This document shows, one piece after another, positions 10,575 to 20,537 of a stretch of DNA of 64,000 nucleotides; the first letter of the stretch is position 1, and each line of letters opens with the position of its first letter. Both the position numbers and the translations under genes were made by a program. Source of the stretch: Polynucleobacter sp. MWH-Svant-W18 (GTDB taxonomy: Bacteria; Pseudomonadota; Gammaproteobacteria; Burkholderiales; Burkholderiaceae); contig NZ_CP061293.1 of NCBI RefSeq assembly GCF_018687495.1, positions 806,001 to 870,000 of the forward strand, written 5' to 3'. Under the pieces are notes generated by a model, which saw only the letters and a list, made by a program, of their open reading frames with translations, had not been told where the DNA came from and searched no databases.

Positions 10575-11408
10575 CTATTTATTGCGCCGCAAAATAAAAT
10601 CAGCAGTCACAAAAGCGGCATCGCTAGTAAATTCATCGGCCAAAATGCGGGCAGCAGCCTCAGCAAAAGAGATTTCAATAAAGCCGCTGACCTCACCATC
10701 ATGATTGGTTGGGACAAAATTCTCTGGCAATTCTAGGTCGTAAACAAACAATTGCTCATCATGAAAGCCTCGACCAGGGATTGGTCTTCGCATATGAATT
10801 TTGCCCACTGGCTCAACTTGCTCAGCAATATGCAATGGCACTCCTGCCTCTTCCCATAATTCACGTTTCGCACAAACCCATGGGGTTTCATCAGCCGAGA
10901 TACCGCCAGCTGCAACATTGTCTAGTTGCCCTGGATCAGTCGACTTCGACTCACTACGCCGTCCCAACCAAATGGAGTCAGACTTGGTATAGCCGTTAAT
11001 GTGCGTTGCCATACTCCGAAATCCAAATGTGCGAAAGGCTGCACGCTCCAGATGGAAGAGTTGATGTCCGTTTTGATCAAGCCAAGCAAATTCTTCGTTG
11101 CGCCATCCCGGAATGTAACCGCCTAAACGCATTCTCTCGGCCAATTGATGCAAGCTGATTGAGAGATCATTTGGGCCACTCCCTTCAACCGTCATGCGAT
11201 CGTTACCTATCGAAATGTGTGCAATCGGGTCATTGCGTAAGGATTCTTGCAGATAGGGAATAAATTCTGGATTTAAGTGACCAATGAGCAGGTCGACCTC
11301 GGTACCGCGCGAAAGGTAGAAGGGTAAAAATTCCGATGGGGCAGAGCGAGCCGTGTTTTGGAGCATTTCCTCTAGGGCTGCGAGTGTGCTGGTTGAGAGG
11401 CTGGTCAT
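10575..11408 (-). CDS. Nudix hydrolase with N-terminal DUF4743-like domain
   Basis: The 277-residue protein has a perfect Nudix box, G-x5-E-x7-REL-x-EEAGV, at about residues 160-185 (GGISADETPWVCAKREL and onward). The region before it resembles the DUF4743 domain found with Nudix in yeast Tnr3 and plant NUDX20/24. In those proteins the Nudix unit dephosphorylates oxidised, toxic thiamin diphosphate derivatives. The position directly behind a thiamin operon supports that role here, but it is an inference. The ATG at 11408 is used; a TTG at 11453 preceded by GGAA is a possible longer start. The gene precedes thiC on the same strand by 85 bases plus the riboswitch leader. Confidence 0.85.
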   Translation of the reverse strand: MTSLSTSTLAALEEMLQNTARSAPSEFLPFYLSRGTEVDLLIGHLNPEFIPYLQESLRNDPIAHISIGNDRMTVEGSGPNDLSISLHQLAERMRLGGYIPGWRNEEFAWLDQNGHQLFHLERAAFRTFGFRSMATHINGYTKSDSIWLGRRSESKSTDPGQLDNVAAGGISADETPWVCAKRELWEEAGVPLHIAEQVEPVGKIHMRRPIPGRGFHDEQLFVYDLELPENFVPTNHDGEVSGFIEISFAEAAARILADEFTSDAAFVTADFILRRNK

Positions 11409-11492
11409 GTGCGCAAGTTTAAGTGAACTTGCTGAACTTAGGGTTTTTGTCAATGATTTCCGACAGAAAATTTCAAGAAGCCATTAAATAAA

Positions 11493-11516
11493 AATTGCTA
11501 CGCATCTGCAGCAATT
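11493..11516 (-). terminator. Possible terminator of tRNA-Arg (weak hairpin)
   Basis: AATTGCT and AGCAATT form a 7-bp inverted repeat; on the minus strand the hairpin is followed by TTTTTATTT. It lies downstream of tRNA-Arg and upstream of the Nudix gene. The stem is AT-rich, so termination may be inefficient. A second inverted repeat, CTTGCT/AGCAAG, lies at 11529-11549. Confidence 0.4.
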
Positions 11517-11596
11517 AAAAACACAATTCTTGCTAATTATTTAAGCAAGCCAGGTCACTCCATACAAATCTACGACTTACGAAAACTTTTAAGGAT

Positions 11597-11619
11597 TTAT
11601 CCACATTGCCTGTGGATAA
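11597..11619. other. Inverted pair of consensus DnaA boxes
   Basis: TTATCCACA at 11597-11605 and its exact reverse complement TGTGGATAA at 11611-11619 are separated by 5 bases (TTGCC). Each half equals the strongest E. coli DnaA box. The pair can also fold as a 9-bp hairpin at the 3' side of tRNA-Arg, but the minus-strand sequence after it is not a clean T-run. Neither dnaA nor dnaN is nearby, so this is not the usual origin context. Confidence 0.6.
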
Positions 11620-11634
11620 GTTTTGGTGATTTTG

Positions 11635-11709
11635 TGGTCCCGCCGACAGGAATCGAACCTGTATCCCACGCTTAGGAGGCATGTGCACTATCCATTGTGC
11701 TACGGCGAG
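11635..11709 (-). tRNA. tRNA-Arg (anticodon CCT)
   Basis: The minus strand folds into a 75-nt cloverleaf: acceptor CTCGCCG with CGGCGGG (one T-G wobble), D-arm GCAC...GTGC, anticodon loop CTCCTAA carrying CCT, T-arm ACAGG TTCGATT CCTGT, and encoded CCA. Acceptor stems starting with C are less usual, but the pairing is complete. Confidence 0.95.
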
Positions 11710-11719
11710 TCTAAATAAA

Positions 11720-11748
11720 AATAAAAGTGTGTTAAAGAAAATGTACAA
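11720..11748 (-). promoter_or_regulatory. Candidate sigma-70 promoter of tRNA-Arg
   Basis: The minus strand has TTGTAC at 11748-11743 and TTTATT at 11725-11720 with a 17-base spacer, placing transcription start just before the tRNA 5' end. The -10 is imperfect. The promoter directly abuts the stop of the small membrane gene. Confidence 0.4.
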
Positions 11749-11751
11749 GCA

Positions 11752-11892
11752 CTACCAACCGCATAATGCCCACACTTGATTGGTAATCGCCAGCATCATA
11801 TCTGGTGCATAGTACGCAGAAAATATCAGCAGCAAGACGAATAAGGCAAAACTATAAAACACCCAGCGCCATAAAGAAAAGCTTTTTCTCAT
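11752..11892 (-). CDS. Small membrane peptide coupled to the MFS transporter
   Basis: This 46-residue ORF starts MRKSFSLWRWVFYSFALF and has one hydrophobic helix at about residues 10-28 (VFYSFALFVLLLIFSAYYA), then MMLAITNQVWALCGW. Its ATG overlaps the TGA of the upstream MFS gene in an ATGA arrangement, a strong sign of translational coupling and a real gene. The frame is open further upstream inside the MFS gene but that is a shadow. Basic residues precede the helix, as in small single-span inner-membrane proteins. Function is unknown; it may be an accessory of the transporter. Confidence 0.65.
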   Translation of the reverse strand: MRKSFSLWRWVFYSFALFVLLLIFSAYYAPDMMLAITNQVWALCGW

Positions 11893-13121
11893 GCGTGGAC
11901 TGTTCTCGTGATGGCGCGCTCTTGAACGGGTAGGTTTACCAAGAATGCAAAGACGCCAAGGCCAATAGCAATTTCCCAAACGATCAAATAGGAGCCAGTA
12001 CGATCAAATAGGTAACCCCCCAAAAATGCACCACAGAAGCTACCCAGTTGATGCGAAAAGAATATTAAGCCCGAAAGCATCGTGAGGTACTTCACACCAA
12101 AGATTTGCGCCACAATGCCGTTTGTTAGGGGAATGGTAGAAAGCCATAGAAAGCCCATGATGGCGGCAAACACATAGGTGCTTAATGGGCTAGGTGGCAG
12201 CCAAATAAATGCAGCAATCGCTATAGAGCGGCCAATATATATCCCTGACAGTAAATAGCGTTTTGGAAAGCGCTGACCAAAGATGCCCGCGCTGTAGGTG
12301 CCAAAGATATTGAACAAACCAATTAAGGCAAGTGCAGTTGTTGCTACAGCAGGCGCACCCACAGCTGGGTAGTTCGCTGAAAGATCTTTGAGATAGGGAG
12401 CTAAATGTACGGCAATGAATACCACCTGAAAGCCACATACAAAATATCCTAAAGTGAGTAGACGAAAACTGGGGTTGCGCAATGCCTCTGCTAAGGCCTG
12501 CTGTATTGTTTGATCACCAAGTTGATGGTTGTGGACAAAGTTTTTCTCCCGCAACATAAATGCAGTGGGAATCATGAGACTTGCCATCAGCGCTAATAAC
12601 AATAGTGCGTCTTGAGCACCAAAGTTACTCAGTAAACCTTGCTCAGCTGGAATCATTAAGAATTGACCAAATGAACCTGCGGCCGCTGCAATGCCCATAG
12701 CCCAAACGCGTTTATCAGCTGAAACATTGCGACCCAAAATTCCATAAACAACACTGTAAGTGGTGGCGGTTTGGGCTAATCCAATCAGCAAGCCACCGGC
12801 AAGCGTAAAGTTCAAGGCGTCAGTAGAGATTGCCATGCCAGCTAAGCCCAGCGCATAGAGAACACCACCAGCCACCATGATTTTGAAAGCGCCATAGCGA
12901 TCTGCCAAGGCGCCGGTGATTGGTTGAACTGCTCCCCAAATCAGGTTTTGCAGTGCAATGGTGAGCGCAAAGGTTTCTCGACCCCAGCCGTTGGTCATCG
13001 TAATGGGCAAATTAAATAGGCCAAAACCATGGCGTATACCCATCGATAGCGTCACCATCAAGCCGCCATAAATGAGGACTTGTTTCATGGACAGGGATGG
13101 TTTTGAGATTGAGTTAGTCAT
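11889..13121 (-). CDS. Major facilitator superfamily transporter
   Basis: The 410-residue protein has the twelve-helix layout of an MFS carrier. The loop after helix 2 contains the motif GALADRYGAFKIMVAGG, matching the MFS A-motif GxLaDRxGrr, and a related loop FGQRFPKRYLLSG occurs in the second half. It resembles carriers of the oxalate/formate antiporter and monocarboxylate type. It starts 3 bases after the CoA-transferase gene, so the substrate is plausibly an organic acid metabolised through that transferase. This is inference from context. Confidence 0.85.
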   Translation of the reverse strand: MTNSISKPSLSMKQVLIYGGLMVTLSMGIRHGFGLFNLPITMTNGWGRETFALTIALQNLIWGAVQPITGALADRYGAFKIMVAGGVLYALGLAGMAISTDALNFTLAGGLLIGLAQTATTYSVVYGILGRNVSADKRVWAMGIAAAAGSFGQFLMIPAEQGLLSNFGAQDALLLLALMASLMIPTAFMLREKNFVHNHQLGDQTIQQALAEALRNPSFRLLTLGYFVCGFQVVFIAVHLAPYLKDLSANYPAVGAPAVATTALALIGLFNIFGTYSAGIFGQRFPKRYLLSGIYIGRSIAIAAFIWLPPSPLSTYVFAAIMGFLWLSTIPLTNGIVAQIFGVKYLTMLSGLIFFSHQLGSFCGAFLGGYLFDRTGSYLIVWEIAIGLGVFAFLVNLPVQERAITRTVHA

Positions 13122-13124
13122 GTT

Positions 13125-14345
13125 CTAAATCACCCCTTTCGCACGCAATGCATCAATTGCATCACGATCTAGATTGAGGTGATCCATCAAGATTTCCTCG
13201 GTGTGCTGTCCAAGCAATGGTGGTGCTAAGCGGACTTCCGTTGGTGTTTTAGAGAATTTCATCGGACTGGTAACCAACTTCAGATCCCCAATGGTTGGAT
13301 GCATCACCTGTTGCAGAATATTTCTGGCAAGAATTTGTTCGTTTTCAAATACTTCTTTGACATTATTAATGGGGCCACAAGGAACCTTGGCTTGTTCCAA
13401 TATAGAAATCCATTGGGCTTTAGTTTTTTGGCGAGTCATCTGCTCAAGCAAGGGGACGAGTTGATGGCGATGTTGCACCCGTAGCGGATTTGTGATGAAG
13501 AGAGGGTCTTCTGCTAAGTGCGCTTGGCCACCAACAGTCACAAATTGACGGTATTGGCTATCGTTGCCTGCTGCCACAATGATCCAACCATCAGACGTTG
13601 GAAAAGTTTGATAGGGAACAATGACAGGAGATGTATTGCCTAAGCGCTTCGGTAGTTGATCTGCAGTCAGGTATGCGCTGGCTACGTTCGCCATCATGGC
13701 TACCTGGGTATCGAGCAAAGCCATATCGATAGATTGACCTTCTCCCGTGTGATCGCGATGCACTATGGCTGCAAGAATCGCGGTAGTAGCATACATTCCT
13801 GTAAACAGATCGGCGATAGCAACACCAGATTTTTGTGGACTACTGCCAGGAATATCTTCAGCTTCTCCGGTAATGCTCATGATGCCGCCCATACCCTGAG
13901 TGATGAAGTCGTATCCAGGACGTTGTGCATACGGTCCGGTTTGACCAAAACCGGTAATTGAGCAAAAGATTAGATTGGGTTTAATCTTTTTGAGACTTTC
14001 ATAGTCCAAGCCATACTTTACTAAGTCACCAACCTTAAAGTTTTCCAGCACAACGTCAGACTCAAGCACTAGTTGACGAATAATTTCTTGACCTTCGGTA
14101 GAACTGATATCTAAGGTGATAGATCGTTTATTACGATTGCTCGAAATAAAGTAGGTAGATTCGGTAGTCTCCTGACCGCTGTCATTTTTAGCAAAAGGAG
14201 GTCCCCAGCTACGTGTTTCATCTCCGCTGCCTGGGCGTTCGACTTTAATGACGTCAGCACCCAAATCAGCCAAATTTTGTCCACACCACGGCCCCGCAAG
14301 TACCCGGCTTAGGTCTAAAACACGAATATGACTTAAGGCTCCCAT
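13125..14345 (-). CDS. Family III (CaiB/BaiF) CoA-transferase
   Basis: The 406-residue enzyme moves CoA between carboxylic acids. It has the family N-terminus IRVLDLSRVLAGPWCGQNLADLGADVIKVE, SSNRNKRSITLD, and the catalytic aspartate in MALLDTQVAMMANVA near residue 200. The C-terminal LLGQHTEEIL is also typical. Formyl-CoA, carnitine, succinyl-CoA and mesaconyl-type substrates are all possible. It leads a short operon with an MFS carrier and a small membrane peptide. The start at 14345 is an ATG giving MGALSHIRVLDLS. Confidence 0.9.
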   Translation of the reverse strand: MGALSHIRVLDLSRVLAGPWCGQNLADLGADVIKVERPGSGDETRSWGPPFAKNDSGQETTESTYFISSNRNKRSITLDISSTEGQEIIRQLVLESDVVLENFKVGDLVKYGLDYESLKKIKPNLIFCSITGFGQTGPYAQRPGYDFITQGMGGIMSITGEAEDIPGSSPQKSGVAIADLFTGMYATTAILAAIVHRDHTGEGQSIDMALLDTQVAMMANVASAYLTADQLPKRLGNTSPVIVPYQTFPTSDGWIIVAAGNDSQYRQFVTVGGQAHLAEDPLFITNPLRVQHRHQLVPLLEQMTRQKTKAQWISILEQAKVPCGPINNVKEVFENEQILARNILQQVMHPTIGDLKLVTSPMKFSKTPTEVRLAPPLLGQHTEEILMDHLNLDRDAIDALRAKGVI

Positions 14346-14423
14346 GACCTGATTTTGGCATGGATGGCAGGGGATTACGTGAAATTTCGGCTTAGACTTC
14401 AGACATGGCTACAATTTCCGCGC

Positions 14424-16412
14424 ATGGCTACTCGTAAAACTTCCGAATACAGTGAATCGTCAATTCAGGTCTTAAAAGGCCTAGAACCAGTCCGTCAACG
14501 GCCTGGGATGTACACCCGAACTGATAACCCCTTACATATCATCCAAGAGGTCTTGGATAACGCTTCGGATGAAGCATTGGGTGGTTTTGGTAAGCACATC
14601 ACTGTCACGATGCATGCTGATGGCAGTGTTAGCGTAGAAGATGATGGCCGCGGTATTCCAGTGGGAATGCACCCGACTGAAAAACTACCCGTAGTGGAGA
14701 TTGTGTTTACCCAGCTTCATGCTGGCGGTAAGTTTGAAAAAGGCAGTGGTGGAGCTTATGCCTTTTCAGGTGGTTTGCATGGTGTTGGTGTCTCCGTCAC
14801 TAATGCATTGTCGAAACGATTAGAAGTGACTGTCTGGCGCGATGGTCAAGTTTCAACCCTGACATTTGCAGATGGCAAAGTCATTGAAAAACTCAAGTCT
14901 TCTGCCTCTGGCAAAGACGATAAGTCACACGGTACGCGAGTACGTGCGTGGCCAGATGGCAAGTATTTTGATAGCGCCTCTATTCCAATGCCGGAATTGA
15001 TTCGTCTATTACGCTCCAAGGCAGTTTTATTGCCAGGCGTCAAAGTCACCCTGATCCAAGAAAAAACTGGTGATAGTCAAACTTGGCAATATGCCCAAGG
15101 TTTGCGTGGCTATTTGAATGAAGCCATTGCACAAGCGGGCCATGGCCCCGAAGTCATTCCCCCATTTGAGGGTGAGCAATATGCCAGCGGGACTGGCGAT
15201 GATGATTCTTTTGCGGAAGGCGAAGGCGCTGCATGGGTAGTGTGCTGGACTGAAGATGGTGCACCCGTCCGTGAAAGTTACGTCAATTTGATCCCAACAC
15301 CAGCTGGCGGTACTCATGAGAGCGGATTACGCGAAGGCCTCTTTAATGCCGTGAAAAGCTTTATTGAAATGCACGCCTTACAACCGAAGGGTGTGAAGTT
15401 AATGCCGGAAGATGTTTTTGCAAGAGCATCCTTTATTTTGTCGGCGAAAGTGTTGGATCCGCAATTTCAGGGGCAGATTAAAGAGCGCTTAAATTCTCGT
15501 GATGCTGTGCGCTTAGTTTCCGGCTATGCAAAATCTGCTCTAGAGCTGTGGCTAAATCAACATGTCGATTACGGTCGCAAGTTAGCAGATCTCGTGATCA
15601 AGCAAGCCCAAGCACGAACCAGGGCAGGGCAAAAAGTTGAGAAGAAGAAGTCTTCTGGCGTAGCTGTGCTGCCCGGCAAACTCACTGATTGTGAAAGCCA
15701 AGATATCTCGATGAATGAGATTTTCTTAGTGGAGGGTGATTCTGCGGGTGGTTCAGCCAAAATGGGGCGCAATAAGGAGTACCAGGCAATCTTGCCATTG
15801 CGCGGCAAGGTGCTCAATACTTGGGAAGCCGAGCGAGATCGCCTCTTTGCGAACAATGAAGTCCATGATATTGCCGTTGCCATTGGCGTTGATCCCCATG
15901 GTCTCAATGATGATCCTGACCTCTCAAACTTGCGTTACGGCAAGGTGTGCATTCTTTCTGATGCGGACGTTGATGGCGCCCATATTCAGGTACTCCTCCT
16001 CACGCTGTTCTATAAGCATTTCCCAAAATTAATTGATTTGGGTCACGTCTATATTTCAAGACCACCACTCTTTCGGGTAGATGCACCTGCACGCGGTAAA
16101 AAGCCAGCACAGAAGATCTATGCGCTGGACGCTAGTGAATTGCAAGCGATTGAAGATAAGCTACGCAAAGATGGCGTGAAAGAGTCTGCCTGGCAAATTT
16201 CTCGTTTCAAAGGTTTGGGCGAGATGAGTGCTGAACAATTATGGGACACCACATTAAACCCCGATACCCGTCGTCTCTTGCCAGTTACTTTAGGCTCTTG
16301 GACCGAGGATGAGACTTTTAAAACGATGGACATGCTAATGGGCAAATCCGAATCTAGTGCAAGACGCGATTGGCTTGAAGAGCGCGGCAATGAAGTCGAG
16401 GCAGATATTTAA
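14424..16412 (+). CDS. parE: DNA topoisomerase IV subunit B
   Basis: The 662-residue ATPase subunit works with ParC to decatenate sister chromosomes. The GHKL ATP-binding region [11 protein letters not shown] is near residue 45 and [12 protein letters not shown] near 75. The TOPRIM motifs are [14 protein letters not shown] near 435 and DADVDGAH near 511. The stretch [18 protein letters not shown]...[13 protein letters not shown] is closer to ParE than to GyrB, as are the length and the partner. ATG 14424 gives [12 protein letters not shown], the usual ParE start. It overlaps parC by one base (TAATG). Confidence 0.95.
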   Translation: MATRKTSEYSESSIQVLKGLEPVRQRPGMYTRTDNPLHIIQEVLDNASDEALGGFGKHITVTMHADGSVSVEDDGRGIPVGMHPTEKLPVVEIVFTQLHAGGKFEKGSGGAYAFSGGLHGVGVSVTNALSKRLEVTVWRDGQVSTLTFADGKVIEKLKSSASGKDDKSHGTRVRAWPDGKYFDSASIPMPELIRLLRSKAVLLPGVKVTLIQEKTGDSQTWQYAQGLRGYLNEAIAQAGHGPEVIPPFEGEQYASGTGDDDSFAEGEGAAWVVCWTEDGAPVRESYVNLIPTPAGGTHESGLREGLFNAVKSFIEMHALQPKGVKLMPEDVFARASFILSAKVLDPQFQGQIKERLNSRDAVRLVSGYAKSALELWLNQHVDYGRKLADLVIKQAQARTRAGQKVEKKKSSGVAVLPGKLTDCESQDISMNEIFLVEGDSAGGSAKMGRNKEYQAILPLRGKVLNTWEAERDRLFANNEVHDIAVAIGVDPHGLNDDPDLSNLRYGKVCILSDADVDGAHIQVLLLTLFYKHFPKLIDLGHVYISRPPLFRVDAPARGKKPAQKIYALDASELQAIEDKLRKDGVKESAWQISRFKGLGEMSAEQLWDTTLNPDTRRLLPVTLGSWTEDETFKTMDMLMGKSESSARRDWLEERGNEVEADI

Positions 16413-18874
16413 TGGCAATCAAGAAAACCCCCGGCAAGAATCTCACCACAGAACAAGCCGATTTATTCTCCAGTCCCATTGAAATGGATATTGTTGAAGT
16501 GCAAGAGGCGCCTTCAAGCAAAATATCCTCCGATTCAAAAGGCGGCAATGGTCCTAAAGATCCCCATGATCCAAAGACCATGGATCTGAATGAAGATAAC
16601 AAAGATAGTTTGACGCTAGCGGTCTATGCTGAGCGCGCATATTTAGATTACGCCATTAGCGTTGTTAAAGGCCGTGCTCTGCCTGAGGTTGCCGATGGTC
16701 AAAAGCCAGTTCAGCGCCGCATTTTGTTCTCGATGAGTGAGATGGGTTTGCGTGCTGACGCTAAACCGGTCAAGAGTGCGCGAGTCGTTGGAGATGTACT
16801 CGGTAAGTTTCATCCGCACGGCGACCAATCCGCATACGATGCATTAGTTCGTTTAGCCCAAAGCTTCTCATTGCGTTATCCACTCATTGATGGCCAAGGA
16901 AACTTTGGATCGCGTGATGGTGATGGTGCGGCAGCAATGCGCTACACCGAAGCTCGCCTAACCAAAATTGCAGGTTTGCTGTTAAGTGAAATTGACGAAG
17001 GAACAGTGGATTTCGCCGCAAACTACGACGGTTCTTTCCAAGAACCCAAGTTATTGCCAGCACGATTGCCATTTGTTTTACTCAATGGTGCCTCTGGTAT
17101 TGCAGTGGGTATGGCTACAGAGATTCCATCCCATAACCTTCGTGAAGTTGCCTCTGCTGCGATTGCCTTAATGAAGTCGCCTAAGTTATCTACAGCGGAT
17201 TTGCTACCCATCATGCCTGGGCCAGATTATCCAGGCGGTGGACAGATTATTTCCTCAGGCGCTGAGATTGCACAGATCTATGAGACAGGTCGTGGCAGCA
17301 TTAAAGTGCGCGCCCGTTGGTCAGTGGAAGAGTTGGCCCGAGGTCAATGGCAAATAGTAGTAAACGAATTACCACCAGCCACTTCATCGCAGCGGGTTCT
17401 GCAAGAGATTGAGGAAATTACCAATCCAAAAGTGAAGGTTGGTAAAAAAACCCTGACTCCGGAACAAAACAATCTCAAGTCGACTATTTTGAATGTGCTT
17501 GATGGCGTTCGCGATGAATCTAGCAAGGATGCAGCGGTTCGTTTGGTATTTGAGCCCAAGAGTAAAAATATTGATGTGAATGAGTTTGTCAACCTCTTAT
17601 TGGCCCATACCTCACTGGAATGCAATGCGCCAATGAATTTGGTGATGATTGGTAACGATGGTCGCCCGCGACAAAAGGGTCTCAAAGAGATTTTGACTGA
17701 GTGGGTAGAGTTCAGGGTTGCTACTGTCACGCGTCGTACCCAATACCGTTTGGGTAAAGTCAAAGACCGCATGCATATTTTAGAAGGGCGTTTAACCGTG
17801 CTTCTGAATATTGATAAGGTCATCAAGATCATCCGTAATAGTGATGAGCCCAAAGCTGATCTGATCAAAGAATTTAAACTGAGTGATCGTCAGGCAGAAG
17901 ACATCTTGGATATTCGCTTGCGTCAGCTGGCCCGTCTTGAAGGTATCAAGATTGAGCAAGAGCTGAAAGAGCTGAAGGCTGAACGTGATGATTTAGAAGG
18001 CCTCTTGCAAAGCGACGCAGTACTGCGCAAGCGTATTGTGAAAGAGATTGAATCTGATATGAAGGATTTTGGTGATGAGCGCCGGACCCTCATTCAGGAA
18101 GATAAGCGTGCTGTTGCAGAAACCAAAGTCATCGATGAGCCCGTCACAGTGATCGTTTCGCAAAAAGGCTGGGTTCGTGTGCGCCAGGGTCATGAGCACG
18201 ATCAGACGCAATTCGCCTTTAAAGCTGGTGATGCCATGTATGCCACCTTCGAGGTCCGCACGGTAGATGTCATACAGGGCTTTGGTAGTGATGGTCGTGT
18301 GTATACCGTCCCTGTGAGCGAGCTCCCTGGAGCCCGCGGTGATGGTTCGCCATTAACGAGTTTCGTGAACTTAGCCCCTGGCTCACAAATGGTTGCTTAC
18401 TATGCTGGTCAGATGGATGACTTGGTTTTGTTATCGACTAAAGCGGGTTACGGATTCCTGGCCAATGTCGCAGATATGAGTACCCGCAATAAGGCCGGTA
18501 AATCATTCATCAGCGTTGATGCCAAGCATCCAGGTGATGCACCACTGGGTGCCGCCAAGGTGCAAGTGGGTATGAAACAAGTCGCTTGTTTATCTGCGGC
18601 GTCTAAATTACTCGTCTTCCCATTGGATGAACTCAAACGTTTACCAACTGGTGGTAAAGGAGTGATTTTGATGGGGCTGGACGATCAAGAATCTCTAGCA
18701 AGCGCGATTGCAGTTGGCCCAGATGGCGCTACTTATTCTGGTGCTGGACGCGCTGGTAAACCCACTGAATTAAGCCTGGATGCTAAGACGCTGAAATCGT
18801 TTGCTGGTAATCGAGCTCGTAAAGGACACTTTGTTGAGCCGCGTCTCAAAGACGGCAAACTCACAGCCAACTAA
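16412..18874 (+). CDS. parC: DNA topoisomerase IV subunit A
   Basis: The 820-residue breakage-reunion subunit has the DNA-cleaving tyrosine Y178 in [11 protein letters not shown], the quinolone-region motif [16 protein letters not shown], and [13 protein letters not shown]. The C-terminal beta-pinwheel region has several degenerate blades (for example [28 protein letters not shown]). About 65 extra charged residues precede the usual N-terminus ([24 protein letters not shown]), typical of betaproteobacterial ParC. The stop overlaps that of the convergent xdhC by 3 bases. Confidence 0.95.
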   Translation: MAIKKTPGKNLTTEQADLFSSPIEMDIVEVQEAPSSKISSDSKGGNGPKDPHDPKTMDLNEDNKDSLTLAVYAERAYLDYAISVVKGRALPEVADGQKPVQRRILFSMSEMGLRADAKPVKSARVVGDVLGKFHPHGDQSAYDALVRLAQSFSLRYPLIDGQGNFGSRDGDGAAAMRYTEARLTKIAGLLLSEIDEGTVDFAANYDGSFQEPKLLPARLPFVLLNGASGIAVGMATEIPSHNLREVASAAIALMKSPKLSTADLLPIMPGPDYPGGGQIISSGAEIAQIYETGRGSIKVRARWSVEELARGQWQIVVNELPPATSSQRVLQEIEEITNPKVKVGKKTLTPEQNNLKSTILNVLDGVRDESSKDAAVRLVFEPKSKNIDVNEFVNLLLAHTSLECNAPMNLVMIGNDGRPRQKGLKEILTEWVEFRVATVTRRTQYRLGKVKDRMHILEGRLTVLLNIDKVIKIIRNSDEPKADLIKEFKLSDRQAEDILDIRLRQLARLEGIKIEQELKELKAERDDLEGLLQSDAVLRKRIVKEIESDMKDFGDERRTLIQEDKRAVAETKVIDEPVTVIVSQKGWVRVRQGHEHDQTQFAFKAGDAMYATFEVRTVDVIQGFGSDGRVYTVPVSELPGARGDGSPLTSFVNLAPGSQMVAYYAGQMDDLVLLSTKAGYGFLANVADMSTRNKAGKSFISVDAKHPGDAPLGAAKVQVGMKQVACLSAASKLLVFPLDELKRLPTGGKGVILMGLDDQESLASAIAVGPDGATYSGAGRAGKPTELSLDAKTLKSFAGNRARKGHFVEPRLKDGKLTAN

Positions 18875-19830
18875 GTTTTCTGAGGAACGCTGATGCCGTA
18901 TTTCACGGCAATGACTTCTGCCAGAATCGATACAGCGATTTCTGGTGGAGTGAGAGCGCCAATATAAAGTCCAACCGGGCCATACAGTCGATCAAGCTGT
19001 TCTGGTGAAAGGTCAAACTCTAAAAGACGCTCTTTGCGTTTTTGAGTATTCTTGCGACTCCCTAAGGCGCCGACATAAAAGGCCGGTGAACGTAGGGCCT
19101 CCAGTAAAGCCATATCGTCCAGCTTGGGATCATGGGTTAATGCCACGATAGCCGTATGAGAATCTACCCCGATCTCTAGCAATACATCATCTGGCATCCC
19201 CTTGATAAAAGTGACGTCACTGCGATTGAGTCCTTCGGCATATTCTTCACGTGGATCAATCACGACGACATCAAAGTCTGATGCAAGCGCAAAATCTGCG
19301 GTGTACTGTGACAGTTGCCCGGCGCCAATAATCACCATGCGCCAGCGTGGTCCATAGCTAGTGGTAATCTCATTTTCAGTGCAGATAAATTCATCATGGC
19401 GTGATCCGCTCTCGAGAGTGGATTTACCGGTACTTAAATTGACGGTGCGACGGGTGATTTGATGCGCAGATATTTGCTCAAGCAATTTCTCTAAAACAGC
19501 CAGCTCTGGTTTTGGTTCGACAAGAAGGCGGAGAGTTCCACCACACGGTAAGCCAAAGCGTGCTGCTTCTTGTTGACTCACGCCGTAGACCACCATCTCA
19601 GGAACATCGCGATTCAAAATTTCCGATTGCACGCGACGGATTAAGTCATCCTCCACGCATCCTCCAGAAACGGAGCCTGCTACTTGTCCATCTTCGCGAA
19701 TAGCTAACCATGAGCCAACGGGGCGGGGTGCCGATCCCCAAGTTTGGACAATGGTCGCAATGGCTACCGGGTGTCCAGACTTAAGCCAAGAGACGGCGGA
19801 TTGGAGAACGCTAAGGTCGGTGCTATTCAT
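18871..19830 (-). CDS. XdhC family protein (molybdenum cofactor insertion/CoxI-like)
   Basis: The 319-residue protein has the XdhC N-terminal signature [15 protein letters not shown], then [13 protein letters not shown] with the conserved cysteine, and a C-terminal Rossmann domain beginning [17 protein letters not shown] followed by [11 protein letters not shown]. XdhC proteins bind and protect molybdenum cofactor and help its sulfuration and insertion into xanthine dehydrogenase-type hydroxylases. No such hydroxylase gene is in the window. The MobA-like gene is divergent 56 bases away, so the pair is likely a cofactor-maturation unit serving an enzyme encoded elsewhere. Confidence 0.88.
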   Translation of the reverse strand: MNSTDLSVLQSAVSWLKSGHPVAIATIVQTWGSAPRPVGSWLAIREDGQVAGSVSGGCVEDDLIRRVQSEILNRDVPEMVVYGVSQQEAARFGLPCGGTLRLLVEPKPELAVLEKLLEQISAHQITRRTVNLSTGKSTLESGSRHDEFICTENEITTSYGPRWRMVIIGAGQLSQYTADFALASDFDVVVIDPREEYAEGLNRSDVTFIKGMPDDVLLEIGVDSHTAIVALTHDPKLDDMALLEALRSPAFYVGALGSRKNTQKRKERLLEFDLSPEQLDRLYGPVGLYIGALTPPEIAVSILAEVIAVKYGISVPQKT

Positions 19831-19886
19831 GCAAAAGTTCGTCTTTTATTGTTTATTGTTCTAGATTCCTATTTATTATCACTCTA

Positions 19887-20537
19887 ATGACTTCTTTGGG
19901 TAAGCCAACTCACTCTGTTCCATTGCGTTTAGCTGTTCTCCTTCTGGCAGCGGGAGAGGGAAGTCGCCTGGGTTCGATACCCAAAGGATTGCTGAAAAAA
20001 GATGGTCAATCCTTATTGAGGCGCTTCTTTCAGGCCATCAAACCATTTTCCCCTGCTGAGTTTTTGGTAATTACAGGATTTCATGCACCAGCTATTGAAT
20101 CGGAGTTGGCCTTACTCCAGAATGAAATGAATCTTCATGCATCGGTCATTCGCAATTCACATCCACAGCAAGGCCAATCATCTTCGGTCCGCTTGGGTAT
20201 TGAATCCCTTCGTGGCGACTACGATGCTTTGCTGATTGCCCTATCTGATCAGCCTGAAATTTCTCATACTGATATCACTGCATTACTGAATCAATTTGAA
20301 GGCCGTGATGTAGGGAGCGAAATTATTTTGCCGATTGTCGACGGGCAACGTGGCAACCCAGTATTGTTTTCTAGGAAAGCAATTGGGGAGATATTGGCCG
20401 AACCAGGCATGGTCTGCCGAGTCTATATGGATGCACATCCAGAACTAGTTCAAGCCTTTGAAACTCATCGAGCGGCTTATATTTTGGATGTCGATTCAGA
20501 GGCCGACATCCAAAAACTGAACTTACAGTGCCCTTAA
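19887..20537 (+). CDS. MobA-like NTP transferase (molybdopterin cytidylyltransferase type)
   Basis: The 216-residue protein has the nucleotidyltransferase N-terminus VLLLAAGEGSRLGSIPKGLL, with the nucleotide-binding GxGxRxG and a lysine, the SSSVRLGIESL stretch, LIALSDQPEI with the metal-binding aspartate, and RGNPVLFSRKA. This pattern matches MocA/MobA-like enzymes that attach CMP or GMP to molybdopterin. Pairing with XdhC favours the cytidylyl (MocA) type used by molybdenum hydroxylases. The stop codon overlaps that of the convergent Rid gene. Confidence 0.82.
   Translation: MTSLGKPTHSVPLRLAVLLLAAGEGSRLGSIPKGLLKKDGQSLLRRFFQAIKPFSPAEFLVITGFHAPAIESELALLQNEMNLHASVIRNSHPQQGQSSSVRLGIESLRGDYDALLIALSDQPEISHTDITALLNQFEGRDVGSEIILPIVDGQRGNPVLFSRKAIGEILAEPGMVCRVYMDAHPELVQAFETHRAAYILDVDSEADIQKLNLQCP

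Noticed and set aside
11597..11619. Replication origin
   Set aside because: Only two DnaA boxes are present, with no AT-rich unwinding element cluster and no dnaA, dnaN, gyrB or parAB neighbours.
11893..11979. Longer form of the small membrane peptide
   Set aside because: This part lies inside the MFS gene; the ATGA-coupled ATG at 11892 explains the ORF.
14424..18874. gyrB/gyrA assignment
   Set aside because: The adjacent pair, subunit lengths and the ParE-type phrase after PLRGKVLN favour topoisomerase IV over gyrase.
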